Shown here in pieces: positions 24,994 to 33,986 of a stretch of DNA of 33,986 nucleotides (position 1 is its first letter; each line of letters begins with the position of its first letter). The stretch is from Vibrio hibernica (GTDB lineage Bacteria > Pseudomonadota > Gammaproteobacteria > Enterobacterales > Vibrionaceae), in NCBI RefSeq assembly GCF_015223435.1, contig NZ_VHKO01000029.1:1-33986 (forward strand). The letters run 5' to 3'. Under the pieces are notes generated by a model. It was given only the letters and a program-made list of their open reading frames with translations, made no database searches and had not been told where the DNA came from. Both the position numbers and the translations under genes were made by a program.

Positions 24994-26043
24994 CTAGTCC
25001 ACTAGCAAACAAGCAACCGAATGGACATCAGATCCCTTAATTTGCGGTTTCTGTTCAGCACATTGCGTCGTCGCTATTGGGCAGCGCGTACGGAAGACAC
25101 AACCCGATGGTGGGCTGATTGGCGATGGTAAGTCCCCTTCCAACATCTGGATCTTCTTAGCTCGCTCTTTACGAGGGTCAGGGATCGGTACCGCTGACAT
25201 AAGCGCTTTGGTGTATGGGTGTTTAGGGTTGGCAAACAAAGCATCCGATTCACCCAGTTCAACCGCATTACCTAAGTACATCACCAAAACGCGATCAGAG
25301 ATATGTTTCACAACGGATAAGTCATGCGCGATAAACACCAAGCTCAAACCAAGCTCATTTTGTAGCTCTTTAAGCAGATTGACCACCTGCGCTTGAATAG
25401 AGACATCCAACGCTGAAACCGGCTCATCACAAATGATCATTTTTGGGTTTAAAATCAAAGCACGAGCAATACCAATACGCTGACATTGGCCACCTGAAAA
25501 TTCATGTGGATAACGGTTAATCACGTTTGGTAGTAAGCCTACTTTGTCCATCATGGCTTTTACTTTGGCTTTCACTTCCTTTTTTGACAGTTTCGGATAA
25601 AACGTCACTAAAGGCTCAGCAATAATGTCACCAACACTCATACGCGGATTCAATGATGCCAATGGATCTTGGAAAATCATTTGAATTTCTTTGCGTTTTT
25701 CACGCTTTTGCACCGCTTGCATACGCGTTAAATCTTGGCCTAACCACAGAACTTCACCTTCCGTTGCTTCTACCAAGCCCACAATAGCGCGCGCAAAAGT
25801 CGATTTACCGCAACCAGATTCGCCAACCACACCAAGCGTTTCACCTTCATATAAACGAACGTTGACGCCATCAACCGCTTTTAGCTTCAACGGTTTCGCC
25901 CAAGGCCATGCTGATTTTGGCGCAATATTGAAATGAACTTTAAGATCTTTTATATCGAGCAGTAATTCTTTACCAATCGTGCTCGACTGCGGCGCATCTT
26001 GAACCACGTCTATGCCTTCTTTAATTAATGTTGACTGAGTCAT
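24994..26043 (-). CDS. oppF: Oligopeptide ABC transporter ATPase OppF
   Basis: This 349-aa ATP-hydrolysing subunit powers peptide import together with OppD on the cytoplasmic face of OppBC. Walker A is 'GESGCGKST' (74-82), the signature is 'FSGGQCQRIGIARAL' and Walker B 'MIICDEPVSALD'. The C-terminal oligo/HPY domain has the Cys pattern 'SGCVFRTRCPIATTQCAEQKP', seen in this subfamily and in some members linked to an iron-sulfur site. The start at 26043 overlaps the oppD stop (TAATG), so the two are translationally coupled; the frame extends six codons into oppD without a ribosome site. It is the last gene of the operon. Confidence 0.94.
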   Translation of the reverse strand: MTQSTLIKEGIDVVQDAPQSSTIGKELLLDIKDLKVHFNIAPKSAWPWAKPLKLKAVDGVNVRLYEGETLGVVGESGCGKSTFARAIVGLVEATEGEVLWLGQDLTRMQAVQKREKRKEIQMIFQDPLASLNPRMSVGDIIAEPLVTFYPKLSKKEVKAKVKAMMDKVGLLPNVINRYPHEFSGGQCQRIGIARALILNPKMIICDEPVSALDVSIQAQVVNLLKELQNELGLSLVFIAHDLSVVKHISDRVLVMYLGNAVELGESDALFANPKHPYTKALMSAVPIPDPRKERAKKIQMLEGDLPSPISPPSGCVFRTRCPIATTQCAEQKPQIKGSDVHSVACLLVD

Positions 26044-27011
26044 TATTTCCAGCCCTCCCAATCAGAAAAACAAGCACGAGAACGATCTTCACCAAATGGA
26101 AGTAAAAGTGGTGCTTCACGGCCACAACGCTCGGTCACACGGTGGCAACGCTCTTGATACGGACAACCGACAGGTAAACGTAATAAGTTAGGTGGATTAC
26201 CGGGAATGGTCGGCAGCACATCACCTTTAGAATCTAAACGAGGAATTGCGCGTAATAGACCTTCTGAATATGGGTGGCTTGGATTGTAAAAAATATCCTC
26301 AACCGATCCATATTCCATCGTACGTCCAGCGTACATTACCAAGACTTTGTCACATGAACCTGCTACCACACCTAAATCGTGAGTGATCATAATAATCGCG
26401 GTATTAAATTCATGTTTCAGCTCATTCAACAGATCCATGATTTGTGCTTGAACCGTTACATCAAGAGCCGTGGTTGGCTCATCTGCAATTAATAATTTAG
26501 GGCGACATAATAATGCCATAGCAATCATTACACGTTGGCGCATACCACCTGAAAATTCATGTGGATACATGGTAATACGGTTGCGGGCTTCAGGGATTTT
26601 CACCGCCTCAAGCATACGAACCGACTCTTCAAACGCTTCTGCTCTGCCCATGCCTTTATGCAGCATTAGTACTTCCATTAGCTGATCGCTAACTTTCATA
26701 TAGGGGTTAAGTGAGGTCATTGGATCTTGGAAAATCATCGCAATTTGTTCAGCGCGAATCGTGTTCAATTTTTTCTCTGGCAAGTTCAGGATCTCTTGTC
26801 CTTCAAACTTAGCACTGCCAGTAATAACACCATTTTTTGCCAGCAAACCCATGATGGCAAATACGGTTTGAGATTTACCTGAACCAGATTCACCCACAAT
26901 ACCAAGTGTCTCACCTTGTTGTAGTGAGAAGTTTAAATCGTTGACCGCCGTTACCATGCCGTCTTGAGTTTTAAATTCAACCCATAAGTCTTTTACATCT
27001 AATAAGCTCAT
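26043..27011 (-). CDS. oppD: Oligopeptide ABC transporter ATPase OppD
   Basis: This 322-aa partner ATPase of OppF has Walker A 'GESGSGKSQ' (residues 40-48), signature 'FSGGMRQRVMIAMAL', Walker B 'LLIADEPTTALD' and switch His in 'IMITHDLGVV'. The C-terminal part has the Cys cluster 'VGCPYQERCHRVTERCG' of the oligo/HPY domain. Length is close to the usual 330. It follows oppC with a 15-bp gap that carries a ribosome site (AAGGACG), and shares one base with the oppF start. Confidence 0.94.
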   Translation of the reverse strand: MSLLDVKDLWVEFKTQDGMVTAVNDLNFSLQQGETLGIVGESGSGKSQTVFAIMGLLAKNGVITGSAKFEGQEILNLPEKKLNTIRAEQIAMIFQDPMTSLNPYMKVSDQLMEVLMLHKGMGRAEAFEESVRMLEAVKIPEARNRITMYPHEFSGGMRQRVMIAMALLCRPKLLIADEPTTALDVTVQAQIMDLLNELKHEFNTAIIMITHDLGVVAGSCDKVLVMYAGRTMEYGSVEDIFYNPSHPYSEGLLRAIPRLDSKGDVLPTIPGNPPNLLRLPVGCPYQERCHRVTERCGREAPLLLPFGEDRSRACFSDWEGWK

Positions 27012-27026
27012 AATACGTCCTTGTTC

Positions 27027-27929
27027 TTATCTGTCTTTCGGGTCGAGTGCGTCACGTAAACCATCGCCAACATAGTTAAAGCAGAATAGCGTAATTACCA
27101 TGAATGCAGCAGGAAACCCGAGTTGCCAAATCGCAATCTCCATGGTTTGTGCGCCTTCTTGCAACAATGCCCCCCAACTTGTCATTGGCTCTTGAACCCC
27201 AAGACCAAGGAAAGATAAGAAAGATTCAGTCAAAATCATGCTTGGTACTAATAACGTTGAGTACACGGCCACAATACCTAATACGTTTGGCACAATATGG
27301 CGAGTAATGATTTTCCAGTTACTCACGCCACATACATAAGCCGCTTCAATAAATTCTTTATTACGCAGGCTTAGCGTTTGTCCACGCACGATACGCGCCA
27401 TATCAAGCCAAGCAATTGCGCCAATCGCCACAAAGATCAAAATAATATTACGACCAAAAAAGGTCACTAATACGATCACAAGGAACATGAATGGTACGGC
27501 GTATAAGATTTCCAAAATGCGCATCATGATACGGTCGGTTCGTCCACCAATAAAACCCGAAGCTGCGCCATAAAGAGTACCGATAAGCACGGCAACTAAA
27601 GCCCCAAGGATACCTACCATTAACGAAATGCGCCCGCCCATTAAAGTTCGAACATATAAATCACGACCTAGGCTATCAGTACCGAACACGTGCTCGGCAG
27701 AAGGCGCAGCTTGCAATGAATACCAATCGGTATCGTCATAAGCAAAGTGAGCAAACATCGGCAAGAAGATCACCGATAAAGTGATCAAAACAAGAATAAC
27801 AAGACTCACCATCGCCGCTTTATTTCGCATAAAACGAATACGAGCATCTTGCCATAAACTGCGACCTTCAATTTCTAAGTTCCCAGAGAACTTTTCGATC
27901 GCTTCCATATTTTTTTGTTTATTTAACAT
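27027..27929 (-). CDS. oppC: Oligopeptide ABC transporter permease OppC
   Basis: This 300-aa inner-membrane permease has about six membrane segments. The start 'MLNKQKNMEAIEKFSGNLEIEGRSLWQDARIRFMRNKAA' matches enteric OppC. The EAA loop that docks the ATPases is 'EFIEAAYVCGVSNWKIITRHIVPN', and the end 'VGDGLRDALDPKDR' is typical. E. coli OppC is 302 aa. It is separated from oppB by 15 bp. No defects are seen. Confidence 0.95.
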   Translation of the reverse strand: MLNKQKNMEAIEKFSGNLEIEGRSLWQDARIRFMRNKAAMVSLVILVLITLSVIFLPMFAHFAYDDTDWYSLQAAPSAEHVFGTDSLGRDLYVRTLMGGRISLMVGILGALVAVLIGTLYGAASGFIGGRTDRIMMRILEILYAVPFMFLVIVLVTFFGRNIILIFVAIGAIAWLDMARIVRGQTLSLRNKEFIEAAYVCGVSNWKIITRHIVPNVLGIVAVYSTLLVPSMILTESFLSFLGLGVQEPMTSWGALLQEGAQTMEIAIWQLGFPAAFMVITLFCFNYVGDGLRDALDPKDR

Positions 27930-27944
27930 AGCGATAGCCTCTGA

Positions 27945-28865
27945 TTAGTAACGAATTTTCGGATCAATATACGCCAGTAGCACATCGACTATGGCATTGA
28001 AAAGAATGAATAAGAAACCAATCAAAATGGTAATTCCCATCACTAACGAGTAATCACGGTTAAACGCAGCATTAACGAATAATTTACCAATACCCGGCAA
28101 ACCAAAAATAGTTTCGATCACCACTGAACCAGTAATGATGCCGACAAATGCTGGCCCCATATAAGACACAACCGGCAATAGAGCGGGTTTCAACGCATGT
28201 TTAAAAACAATATAGCGATAGCTCAACCCTTTAGCGCGAGCGGTACGAATAAAGTTACTGTTGAGCGTTTCAATCATGCTACCACGAGTGATACGGGCGA
28301 AAGTCGCCACATAAAGAAGTGACATCCCCACCATTGGAAGGAACATAAATTGAAAGCCACCCCCTTGCCAACCCCCAGCAGGGAACCATCCAAGATTGAT
28401 CGAAAATATATAAATTAACACCGGAGCCAACACAAAGGATGGCATTACCACCCCAAGCATCGCGGTGGACATTATGGTGTAATCTACCCAAGTATTTTGT
28501 TTCAACGCAGCAATAGTGCCAACCCCTACCCCTAATATAATGGTAAAGATAAAGGCAAAAAAGCCAACTTGAGCAGACACAGGCAATGCCGCGTACACTA
28601 ACTCATTAACGGTATAATCTTGGTATTTAAATGAAGGTCCAAAGTCTCCTTGCAGAATATTGGTTAAATAAGTGGTGTATTGTGTGAGCACCGGCTGATC
28701 TAAGCCATATTTCGCGTTAATATTTGCCATCACTTCAGGAGGTAACGGGCGTTCACTGGAGAACGGATTACCTGGGGCAAAACGCATTAGGAAAAAAGAC
28801 ACAGTGATCAATACCAGTAAGGTGGGTATTGCCTCTATCAGTCTTTTCAAAATGAATTTAAACAT
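27945..28865 (-). CDS. oppB: Oligopeptide ABC transporter permease OppB
   Basis: This 306-aa inner-membrane permease is the same length as E. coli OppB. It opens 'MFKFILKRLIEAIPTLLVLITVSFFLMR' (TM1) and has the EAA loop 'NFIRTARAKGLSYRYIVFKHALKPA'. The end is 'ILFNAIVDVLLAYIDPKIRY', typical of the family. It is the second gene of the operon, 202 bp after oppA, with a hairpin in the gap that may reduce its transcription relative to oppA. Confidence 0.95.
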   Translation of the reverse strand: MFKFILKRLIEAIPTLLVLITVSFFLMRFAPGNPFSSERPLPPEVMANINAKYGLDQPVLTQYTTYLTNILQGDFGPSFKYQDYTVNELVYAALPVSAQVGFFAFIFTIILGVGVGTIAALKQNTWVDYTIMSTAMLGVVMPSFVLAPVLIYIFSINLGWFPAGGWQGGGFQFMFLPMVGMSLLYVATFARITRGSMIETLNSNFIRTARAKGLSYRYIVFKHALKPALLPVVSYMGPAFVGIITGSVVIETIFGLPGIGKLFVNAAFNRDYSLVMGITILIGFLFILFNAIVDVLLAYIDPKIRY

Positions 28866-29013
28866 AGTAGTACTTCCAATTGTGACTCATTTTAATTAAT
28901 TCGCATAAGCATACTCTTCTGATTCGAAGTGGATAGCCTACACATTCCCTTTATTATTATTCTGAGTTTTTATAATATTCGGAGGGTGTTACGCGGGACA
29001 CATAAAATAAAAG

Positions 29014-29054
29014 TGGCCTCACAACGAGTAAATACAGGACCCATTGTGAAGCCA
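29014..29054 (-). terminator. Attenuating hairpin between oppA and oppB
   Basis: On the minus strand TGGCTTCACAA pairs with TTGTGAGGCCA (one G-T wobble, 19-nt loop), followed by CTTTTATTTTATG. It looks like a moderate terminator that would let binding protein exceed permease, as is usual for opp operons. Confidence 0.7.
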
Positions 29055-29067
29055 TTTTAATAACGTG

Positions 29068-30699
29068 TTATTTCGCTAGCATATAAAGATCTTTCGTGTA
29101 GATCTTATCTTCAGCGTTATTTTTAGGGAAACCGCCAACTTGTGGAGACACCAAACGTGCTTTCACATATTGGAAGATGGGTGCAATTGGCATATCGCGA
29201 GCCAACAATGCTTCTGCTTGAGCGTACAAATCTGCACGTTCGGCATCACTGGTTGATGCCAATGCTTTTTCCATTACCGCATCGTATTCTTTGTTATGGT
29301 AACGAGGATCGTTCGAGCTATTATTTGACTGCATCAATGATAAGAATGATGAGGCTTCATTGTAATCACCACACCAACCTGCACGCGTTATTTGGAAGTT
29401 ACCTTCACGACGGTTATCTAGGTACGTTTTCCATTCTTGGTTTTCAAGTGTCACGTCAACGCCTAACGCTTTTTTCCACATAGAAGCAATCGCAACGGCA
29501 TTCTTCTTATGGTTTTCACTGGTGTTGTAAAGCAAATTAAATTTAAGTGGGTGTGACTTATCGTAGCCCGCTTCTTTTAGTAACGCTTCTGCTTTTTGGT
29601 TACGTTCTTTTTGTGTCCAAGTACCGTATTCAGGCATTACTGGGTGGAAGTCAGCGGTTACTTCAGGGGTTAAGAAATACGCAGGTTTTTGACCTTGGCC
29701 TAATAGAATTTTAGTGATGACATCACGGTCAATTGCATAAGAAAGTGCTTTACGAACGCGCACATCATTGAATGGTGCTTTTTCATTATTAAAACCGTAG
29801 TAGTAAGAGCATAAGTTGCCAACCACTGAAACATCTTCTGGATGTTCTTTTTCAAGACGTTTAAAGTGCTCATTCGGCAACTCATTCGTCATATCAATTT
29901 CACCAGAAAGGAAGCGGTTCATCTCTGCAACTTGGTTTTCAATTGGCAAGTATGTCACTTTATCAATGACCGTGTCCTTATCATCCCAGTAGTTCTTATT
30001 ACGTACCATTACCATACGTTCATTCACTACCCACTTGCTTAGTACATATGCACCATTACCAACAAAGTGTTCCGGTTTGGTCCATTGATCGCCCCATTTT
30101 TCTAACACTTTTTTGTTCACTGGTTTAACCGTTGTGTGACCCATCATTTTAACAAAGTAAGGCACGGCAGATTCAAGGTTCACTTCAAGCGTATTCGCAT
30201 CGAGTGCTTTTACACCTAAAGTCGACTTATCGGCTTTACCATTAATGATTTGTGCTGCATTTTTCATGGTAGTCATTTCTAAATACCAAGCATAAGGAGA
30301 AGCGGTAGCAGGATCGACGGCACGTTGGAACGTGAATACAAAGTCATCTGCGGTTACAGGATCGCCATTTGACCATTTAGCATCTTTACGAAGATGAAAG
30401 ATAAAGGTTTTGTTGTCTTTAGTTTCCCAGCTTTCTGCGACACCAGGAACCACATTACCATCACCATCTTGGTTAACTAAGCCTTCAAATAAATCACGAA
30501 TAACATTTGATTCAGGAACACCTTCGGTCTTTTGAGGATCAATTGAAGCGACTTCAGTGCCATTGCCTTTGACTAATTCTTGTTTATCGGCAAGTTTCGT
30601 TCCTTCTGGAACATGTGCAGCCATTGCAGGAAAAGTTGCAGCGCCAAACGTTAAACCAGCACCAATTAATAGTGCTTGAGTGATTTTGTTTTTATACAT
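29068..30699 (-). CDS. oppA: Periplasmic oligopeptide-binding protein OppA
   Basis: This 543-aa protein, the same length as E. coli OppA, binds peptides in the periplasm and delivers them to OppBCDF. The signal peptide is 'MYKNKITQALLIGAGLTFGAATFPAMAA' with cleavage before HVPEG. Family motifs include 'LVKGNGTEVASIDPQKTEGVPESNVIRDLFEGLV' and 'FIFHLRKDAKWSNGDPVTADDFVFTFQRAVDP'. It also has 'YYYGFNNEKAPFNDVRVRKALSYAIDRD' and 'ITRAGWCGDYNEASSFLSLM'. I chose ATG 30699 because GGAG is about 10 bp upstream and the signal peptide begins there; an upstream in-frame ATG at 30732 has no ribosome site. It is the first gene of the opp operon, divergent from chiA. Confidence 0.95.
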   Translation of the reverse strand: MYKNKITQALLIGAGLTFGAATFPAMAAHVPEGTKLADKQELVKGNGTEVASIDPQKTEGVPESNVIRDLFEGLVNQDGDGNVVPGVAESWETKDNKTFIFHLRKDAKWSNGDPVTADDFVFTFQRAVDPATASPYAWYLEMTTMKNAAQIINGKADKSTLGVKALDANTLEVNLESAVPYFVKMMGHTTVKPVNKKVLEKWGDQWTKPEHFVGNGAYVLSKWVVNERMVMVRNKNYWDDKDTVIDKVTYLPIENQVAEMNRFLSGEIDMTNELPNEHFKRLEKEHPEDVSVVGNLCSYYYGFNNEKAPFNDVRVRKALSYAIDRDVITKILLGQGQKPAYFLTPEVTADFHPVMPEYGTWTQKERNQKAEALLKEAGYDKSHPLKFNLLYNTSENHKKNAVAIASMWKKALGVDVTLENQEWKTYLDNRREGNFQITRAGWCGDYNEASSFLSLMQSNNSSNDPRYHNKEYDAVMEKALASTSDAERADLYAQAEALLARDMPIAPIFQYVKARLVSPQVGGFPKNNAEDKIYTKDLYMLAK

Positions 30700-31304
30700 A
30701 GTTATAAACTCCAAGTTTTTATTTAAATGCATCCATGACTCAATATTGGTTAATTAGCACGCTAATCTAAACAGATAGCTTTATTAGAATAATTTCACTG
30801 CTTGATTGAACAATAACCAGATAAAGATCCGATAACACTACCAATCTTTAACGTTAACAACCATACATAATATTAAAAAACACTACTTCATCGACACTTT
30901 TACTTTATAGAAGAGTAAAAGTTCGGATTGATAAACATTTACAGAGTATTAACCTGACAAAATAGCAATAAACAACCAGACACTGCGGTTAAATAATAAA
31001 CAACAGCTCATTAAGCGCTCAGGAAGGGAAAGAAAATACAGCGCCACTAGCTTAATTCCCGATAGTTACAACTAAAGAAATGACAAGTTTTATCAAATGT
31101 CGAGCCTCTACGATGTTTATATGAAATAGCAGGGATTAAATAATTATTACTTCTAACTCGATTCAAAAAGAACACTTTTCACTTTGTTTCCCCTTTCCTC
31201 TTCATGAACACTGAATTTGATGCGAGATAAAATGATGTACGCAGTTTCCATCGCTCTTCTATTTTAGCGGTGGATTTAATCAAGGAATAGATAAGAGAAA
31301 TGAT
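30700..31304. other. Intergenic region between divergent oppA and chiA
   Basis: These 605 bp hold no credible gene. The leader and promoters of both oppA and chiA must lie here. ACTTTTACT (30896-30904) and its exact complement (30914-30922) form a 9-bp hairpin with a 9-nt loop. I did not see a good CRP site (TGTGA-N6-TCACA). A ribosome-site-like AAGGAAT lies at about 31282 before chiA. Confidence 0.55.
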
Positions 31305-33818
31305 ATGAAGCGTTTCAACCTGACCGCCGTAGCAATATCTTTAGCTTTAGGTTCTACAGCCGTAAGTGCTGCCCCGGGAGCCCCTGCTTTAGATATGTAT
31401 GGTTCAAAAAATTTACAATTTTCAAAAATTGACCTCGCGATGGAAACAACATCGGGTTACAACAGCATGGTTCAATATCACGACCAAGCTCAAGTCGATA
31501 TTATCTTTAATCAATATAGCGGCGATACTGGTGATACTTACAATATCTATTTTGATGGCGAAGTTGTGGCAACGGGTCCAATTAAAGGTAGTAAAACAAC
31601 CGCATCATTTACCTACCCAAAAGGCGGCGTTTACCAAATGGTGATCGAAGCTTGCGATGAAACGGGCTGCACCAAATCTTCATCTGAAGCTTTAACCATT
31701 GCAGATACTGATGGTTCACACTTAGCACCGTTAGTGATGAATACCGATCCAAATAATAAGAGTTATAACACTGATAAAAATACAGTTGTCGGCACTTATT
31801 TCGTTGAGTGGGGAATTTATGACCGTGATTATACTGTCGATAATCCTCCTGCTGATAACTTAACCCACATCTTATATGGCTTCATCCCAATCTGTGGCCC
31901 TAATGAATCACTAAAATCAGTTGGCGGTAATAGTTTTAATGCCCTACAAACGGCTTGTCAGGGCGTACCTGATTACAACGTCGTGATTCACGACCCTTGG
32001 GCTGCATATCAAAAAAGCTTTAAACAAGCTGGGCATGAGTACGACACCCCTATCAAGGGCAACTTTGCCATGATGATGGCACTTAAACAGCGAAATCCTG
32101 ATCTAAAAATCATCCCATCGGTTGGCGGTTGGACTCTTTCTGATCCATTTTATTCTTTCACCGACAAATCAAAACGCGATATTTTTGTCGCTTCAGTTAA
32201 AAAATTCTTAACTACTTGGAAGTTCTTTGATGGTGTCGATATTGACTGGGAATTCCCTGGCGGTGATGGTGAAAATGCCAACTTAGGTGACCCACAAAAA
32301 GATGGGCCAGCTTACGTTGCGCTAATGCAAGAACTTCGTGCGATGTTGGATCAGCTTGAAGCTGATACCGGCAGAGAATATGAGTTAACTTCTGCTATTG
32401 GTGCAGGCTACGACAAAATAGAAGATGTCAATTATGGTCAAGCCTCCCAATATATGGATTACATCTTTGCCATGACTTACGATTTCTACAGTGGTTGGAA
32501 TAATGTCCCTGGACATCAAACTGGCCTTTATTGTGGTAGCTTTATGTTACCTGGCCAATGTGATGGCACAGGTATTGATGCGGAAGGTAAGCCATTTAAA
32601 GGCCCCGCTTATACCGTGGATAACGCCATTACTGCACTACTAGCTCAAGGCGTTCCGGCTAATAAATTGGTAGCGGGTGCCGCTATGTATGGCCGAGGTT
32701 GGGATGGCGTTATGCCTTCAAGCTTAACCGATCCAAACGATCCAATGACAGGCACAGGTAGTGGCAAATTTTCTGGCTCAAAAGCACAAGGTGTGTGGGA
32801 AGCCGGCATCATCGATTATAAAGGTCTGAAAGACAATATGGTTGGGCCAAATGGTCAAGGGATCAATGGCTATGAAGTCGGTTATGATGAGCAAGCTGAA
32901 GCCGCTTGGGTATGGAACCGATCTAACGGAAAATTGTTAACTTATGATAGTCCTCGCTCAGTAATCGCTAAAGGTCAATACGCTCGTAGCCTAGGCCTAG
33001 CGGGTTTATTCTCATGGGAAATTGATGCTGATAATGGCGATATCCTAAATGCAATGCATGAAGGTTTAGCCGGTGAAGCGTCGAATCATGCACCAACAGC
33101 AAGTGCAGGTATGGATAAAGTAGTGGTTGGCCCTACCGCGGTCACTCTAGATGGTTCTAAATCAAGTGATAAAAGCGGTTCAATTGCCTCTTATGCTTGG
33201 ACACAAACCTCTGGAACAGCAGTAAACTTGACCAATGCCAATAGCGCTAAAGCCAACTTTAATGCACCAGAAGTGACAGAACCTCAAACGCTAATTTTCT
33301 CATTAACGGTGACCGATAACGAAGGTGCAACAGCAAGCGATACGGTCGTAATAACAGTAAACCCTGTTGATGTTCCTGTAGACAATACTGCGCCAATTGC
33401 AGCCATAACTGCTCCAGCGCAAACGCAAGCAGGCGTTACGGTTGTCGTTGACGCTTCGGGTTCTTCGGATGCTGAAGGTGATTCGCTCACTTATACTTGG
33501 ACGCTGCCAACTGGTATTTCAGGAACAGGTTCTAGCATCAGCTTCGTAGCGGGTGAATACGATGTAGATACCACCTTGAACTTTACCGTTACGGTTAGCG
33601 ATGGCGAGTTGTCTAGCTCAGCGTCGACCTCTGTTGTGATATTGAAAACCACTGGTACGGTAGATCCAGATCCAACTTGTGATAATGAATGGGATACGGC
33701 TGCAGTTTATTCGAGCGGTGATCAAGTCACATCTGGTGGAACACTCTATGAAGCAAAATGGTGGACAACCGGTGAATGGGGTGTTTGGAAAAACCTTGGC
33801 GCTGCAAGTTGCAACTAA
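31305..33818 (+). CDS. chiA: Secreted multidomain chitinase ChiA (GH18)
   Basis: This 837-aa exported endochitinase degrades chitin to oligosaccharides. A signal peptide (1-22, 'GSTAVSA') is followed by a ChiN-type domain (about 23-135), then a GH18 catalytic barrel (about 158-590) with 'FFDGVDIDWEFPGG': D312, D314 and the catalytic acid E316. An insertion domain lies between barrel strands near 'GPAYTVDNAITALLA'. Two PKD-like domains follow (about 598-687 and 693-782). The C-terminal CBM5/12 chitin-binding module (790-837) has aromatic pattern 'YSSGDQVTSGGTLYEAKWWT'. Domain content and the position of the catalytic Glu match ChiA of V. harveyi (E315), except for the PKD repeats, which vary. 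The start is ATG 31305. It is divergent from oppA. Confidence 0.96.
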   Translation: MKRFNLTAVAISLALGSTAVSAAPGAPALDMYGSKNLQFSKIDLAMETTSGYNSMVQYHDQAQVDIIFNQYSGDTGDTYNIYFDGEVVATGPIKGSKTTASFTYPKGGVYQMVIEACDETGCTKSSSEALTIADTDGSHLAPLVMNTDPNNKSYNTDKNTVVGTYFVEWGIYDRDYTVDNPPADNLTHILYGFIPICGPNESLKSVGGNSFNALQTACQGVPDYNVVIHDPWAAYQKSFKQAGHEYDTPIKGNFAMMMALKQRNPDLKIIPSVGGWTLSDPFYSFTDKSKRDIFVASVKKFLTTWKFFDGVDIDWEFPGGDGENANLGDPQKDGPAYVALMQELRAMLDQLEADTGREYELTSAIGAGYDKIEDVNYGQASQYMDYIFAMTYDFYSGWNNVPGHQTGLYCGSFMLPGQCDGTGIDAEGKPFKGPAYTVDNAITALLAQGVPANKLVAGAAMYGRGWDGVMPSSLTDPNDPMTGTGSGKFSGSKAQGVWEAGIIDYKGLKDNMVGPNGQGINGYEVGYDEQAEAAWVWNRSNGKLLTYDSPRSVIAKGQYARSLGLAGLFSWEIDADNGDILNAMHEGLAGEASNHAPTASAGMDKVVVGPTAVTLDGSKSSDKSGSIASYAWTQTSGTAVNLTNANSAKANFNAPEVTEPQTLIFSLTVTDNEGATASDTVVITVNPVDVPVDNTAPIAAITAPAQTQAGVTVVVDASGSSDAEGDSLTYTWTLPTGISGTGSSISFVAGEYDVDTTLNFTVTVSDGELSSSASTSVVILKTTGTVDPDPTCDNEWDTAAVYSSGDQVTSGGTLYEAKWWTTGEWGVWKNLGAASCN

Positions 33819-33904
33819 GGTGCCTGAGATAATCGACTAACGAGTCGTTAATACACGAATTGTTAATACGATTATTTGCAAAATCAACACAACAAAAAAG
33901 CCTC

Positions 33905-33986
33905 TGGAATTAAACTGAAGTGACCCCTTAAAGTTGGACATTTCTGTTATGCGGCTTTTAAGGCCTGATTTCGGTATTCTACTGGG
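33905..33986 (-). mobile_element. End of an IS3-family element (truncated by window edge)
   Basis: From about 33905 (TGGAATTAAACTGAAGTG) or 33921 (TGACCCCTTAAAGTTGGACA) the sequence matches the terminal region of IS3-family elements of the IS150/IS3 type, which contain GACCCC and AGTTGGACA. It runs out of the window. Which TG marks the true edge cannot be decided here. Confidence 0.75.
33947..33986 (-). CDS. C-terminus of an IS3-family transposase OrfB (partial)
   Basis: The minus strand at the right edge reads PVEYRNQALKAA followed by TAA (33947-33949). This is the classical C-terminal end of IS3-family OrfB transposases, here with only about 13 codons inside the window. The rest lies outside. 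It lies 128 bp after chiA on the opposite strand. Confidence 0.8.
   Translation of the reverse strand, partial: PVEYRNQALKAA

Noticed and set aside
29142..29483. 113-aa plus-strand open frame inside oppA
   Set aside because: It is antisense to a well-conserved 543-aa gene, has no ribosome site and its protein resembles nothing; it reflects codon bias of oppA.

Overview
The window looks like Vibrionaceae chromosome: about 40 percent G+C, a ChiA-type secreted chitinase of Vibrio architecture, a tandem tRNA-Tyr pair, and gammaproteobacterial housekeeping genes (atl-ybaY-tesB, decR, ybiT, opp) close to their enteric counterparts. This is inferred from protein resemblance and gene order, without any database search.

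Layout. Bases 1-3427 hold a minus-strand gene for a periplasmic solute-binding (SBP_bac_3) domain, probably the sensor part of a larger signalling protein. It is split by an IS21-family element (about 563-3173) that carries istA, an istB with an early in-frame stop, and 23-bp iterons at its ends. Then come atl (ybaZ), ybaY and tesB, an order also seen in E. coli, followed by a DecR-type Lrp regulator divergent from a PLP-dependent cysteine desulfhydrase/synthase-like gene. A strong terminator separates these from a two-gene RND efflux operon. Two identical tRNA-Tyr genes with a clear promoter and terminator follow.

The centre (12.1-18.8 kb) is a nucleobase and metabolite transport block. A near-perfect sigma-54 promoter lies upstream of a broken NCS2 purine permease (one nonsense codon plus one frameshift), which is followed by an intact 8-oxoguanine deaminase gene. 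An NRAMP-like transporter without the canonical metal-binding motifs and a DcuB-type C4-dicarboxylate carrier come next. Then follow a glutathionyl-hydroquinone reductase, a DUF1289+CWC cysteine-rich protein whose stop codon is the exact landing site of an IS5-family element, an MviM-like oxidoreductase, a structured inverted-repeat element, the ABC-F protein YbiT and a MAPEG protein.

The right third is a complete oligopeptide permease operon (oppA-oppB-oppC-oppD-oppF, minus strand) with a hairpin between oppA and oppB and a terminator after oppF. Divergent from it is chiA, encoding an 837-aa multidomain chitinase. The window ends in the 3' tip of an IS3-family transposase.

Working together: chitinase and Opp both serve nutrient capture from polymers. 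The sigma-54 promoter, purine permease and 8-oxoguanine deaminase suggest nitrogen scavenging from oxidised purines, now damaged at the uptake step. DecR and the PLP enzyme form a likely cysteine-detoxification pair. I found no convincing undescribed multi-gene defence or biosynthetic system. The most informative observations concern the mobile elements, the decayed genes and the sigma-54 purine locus.
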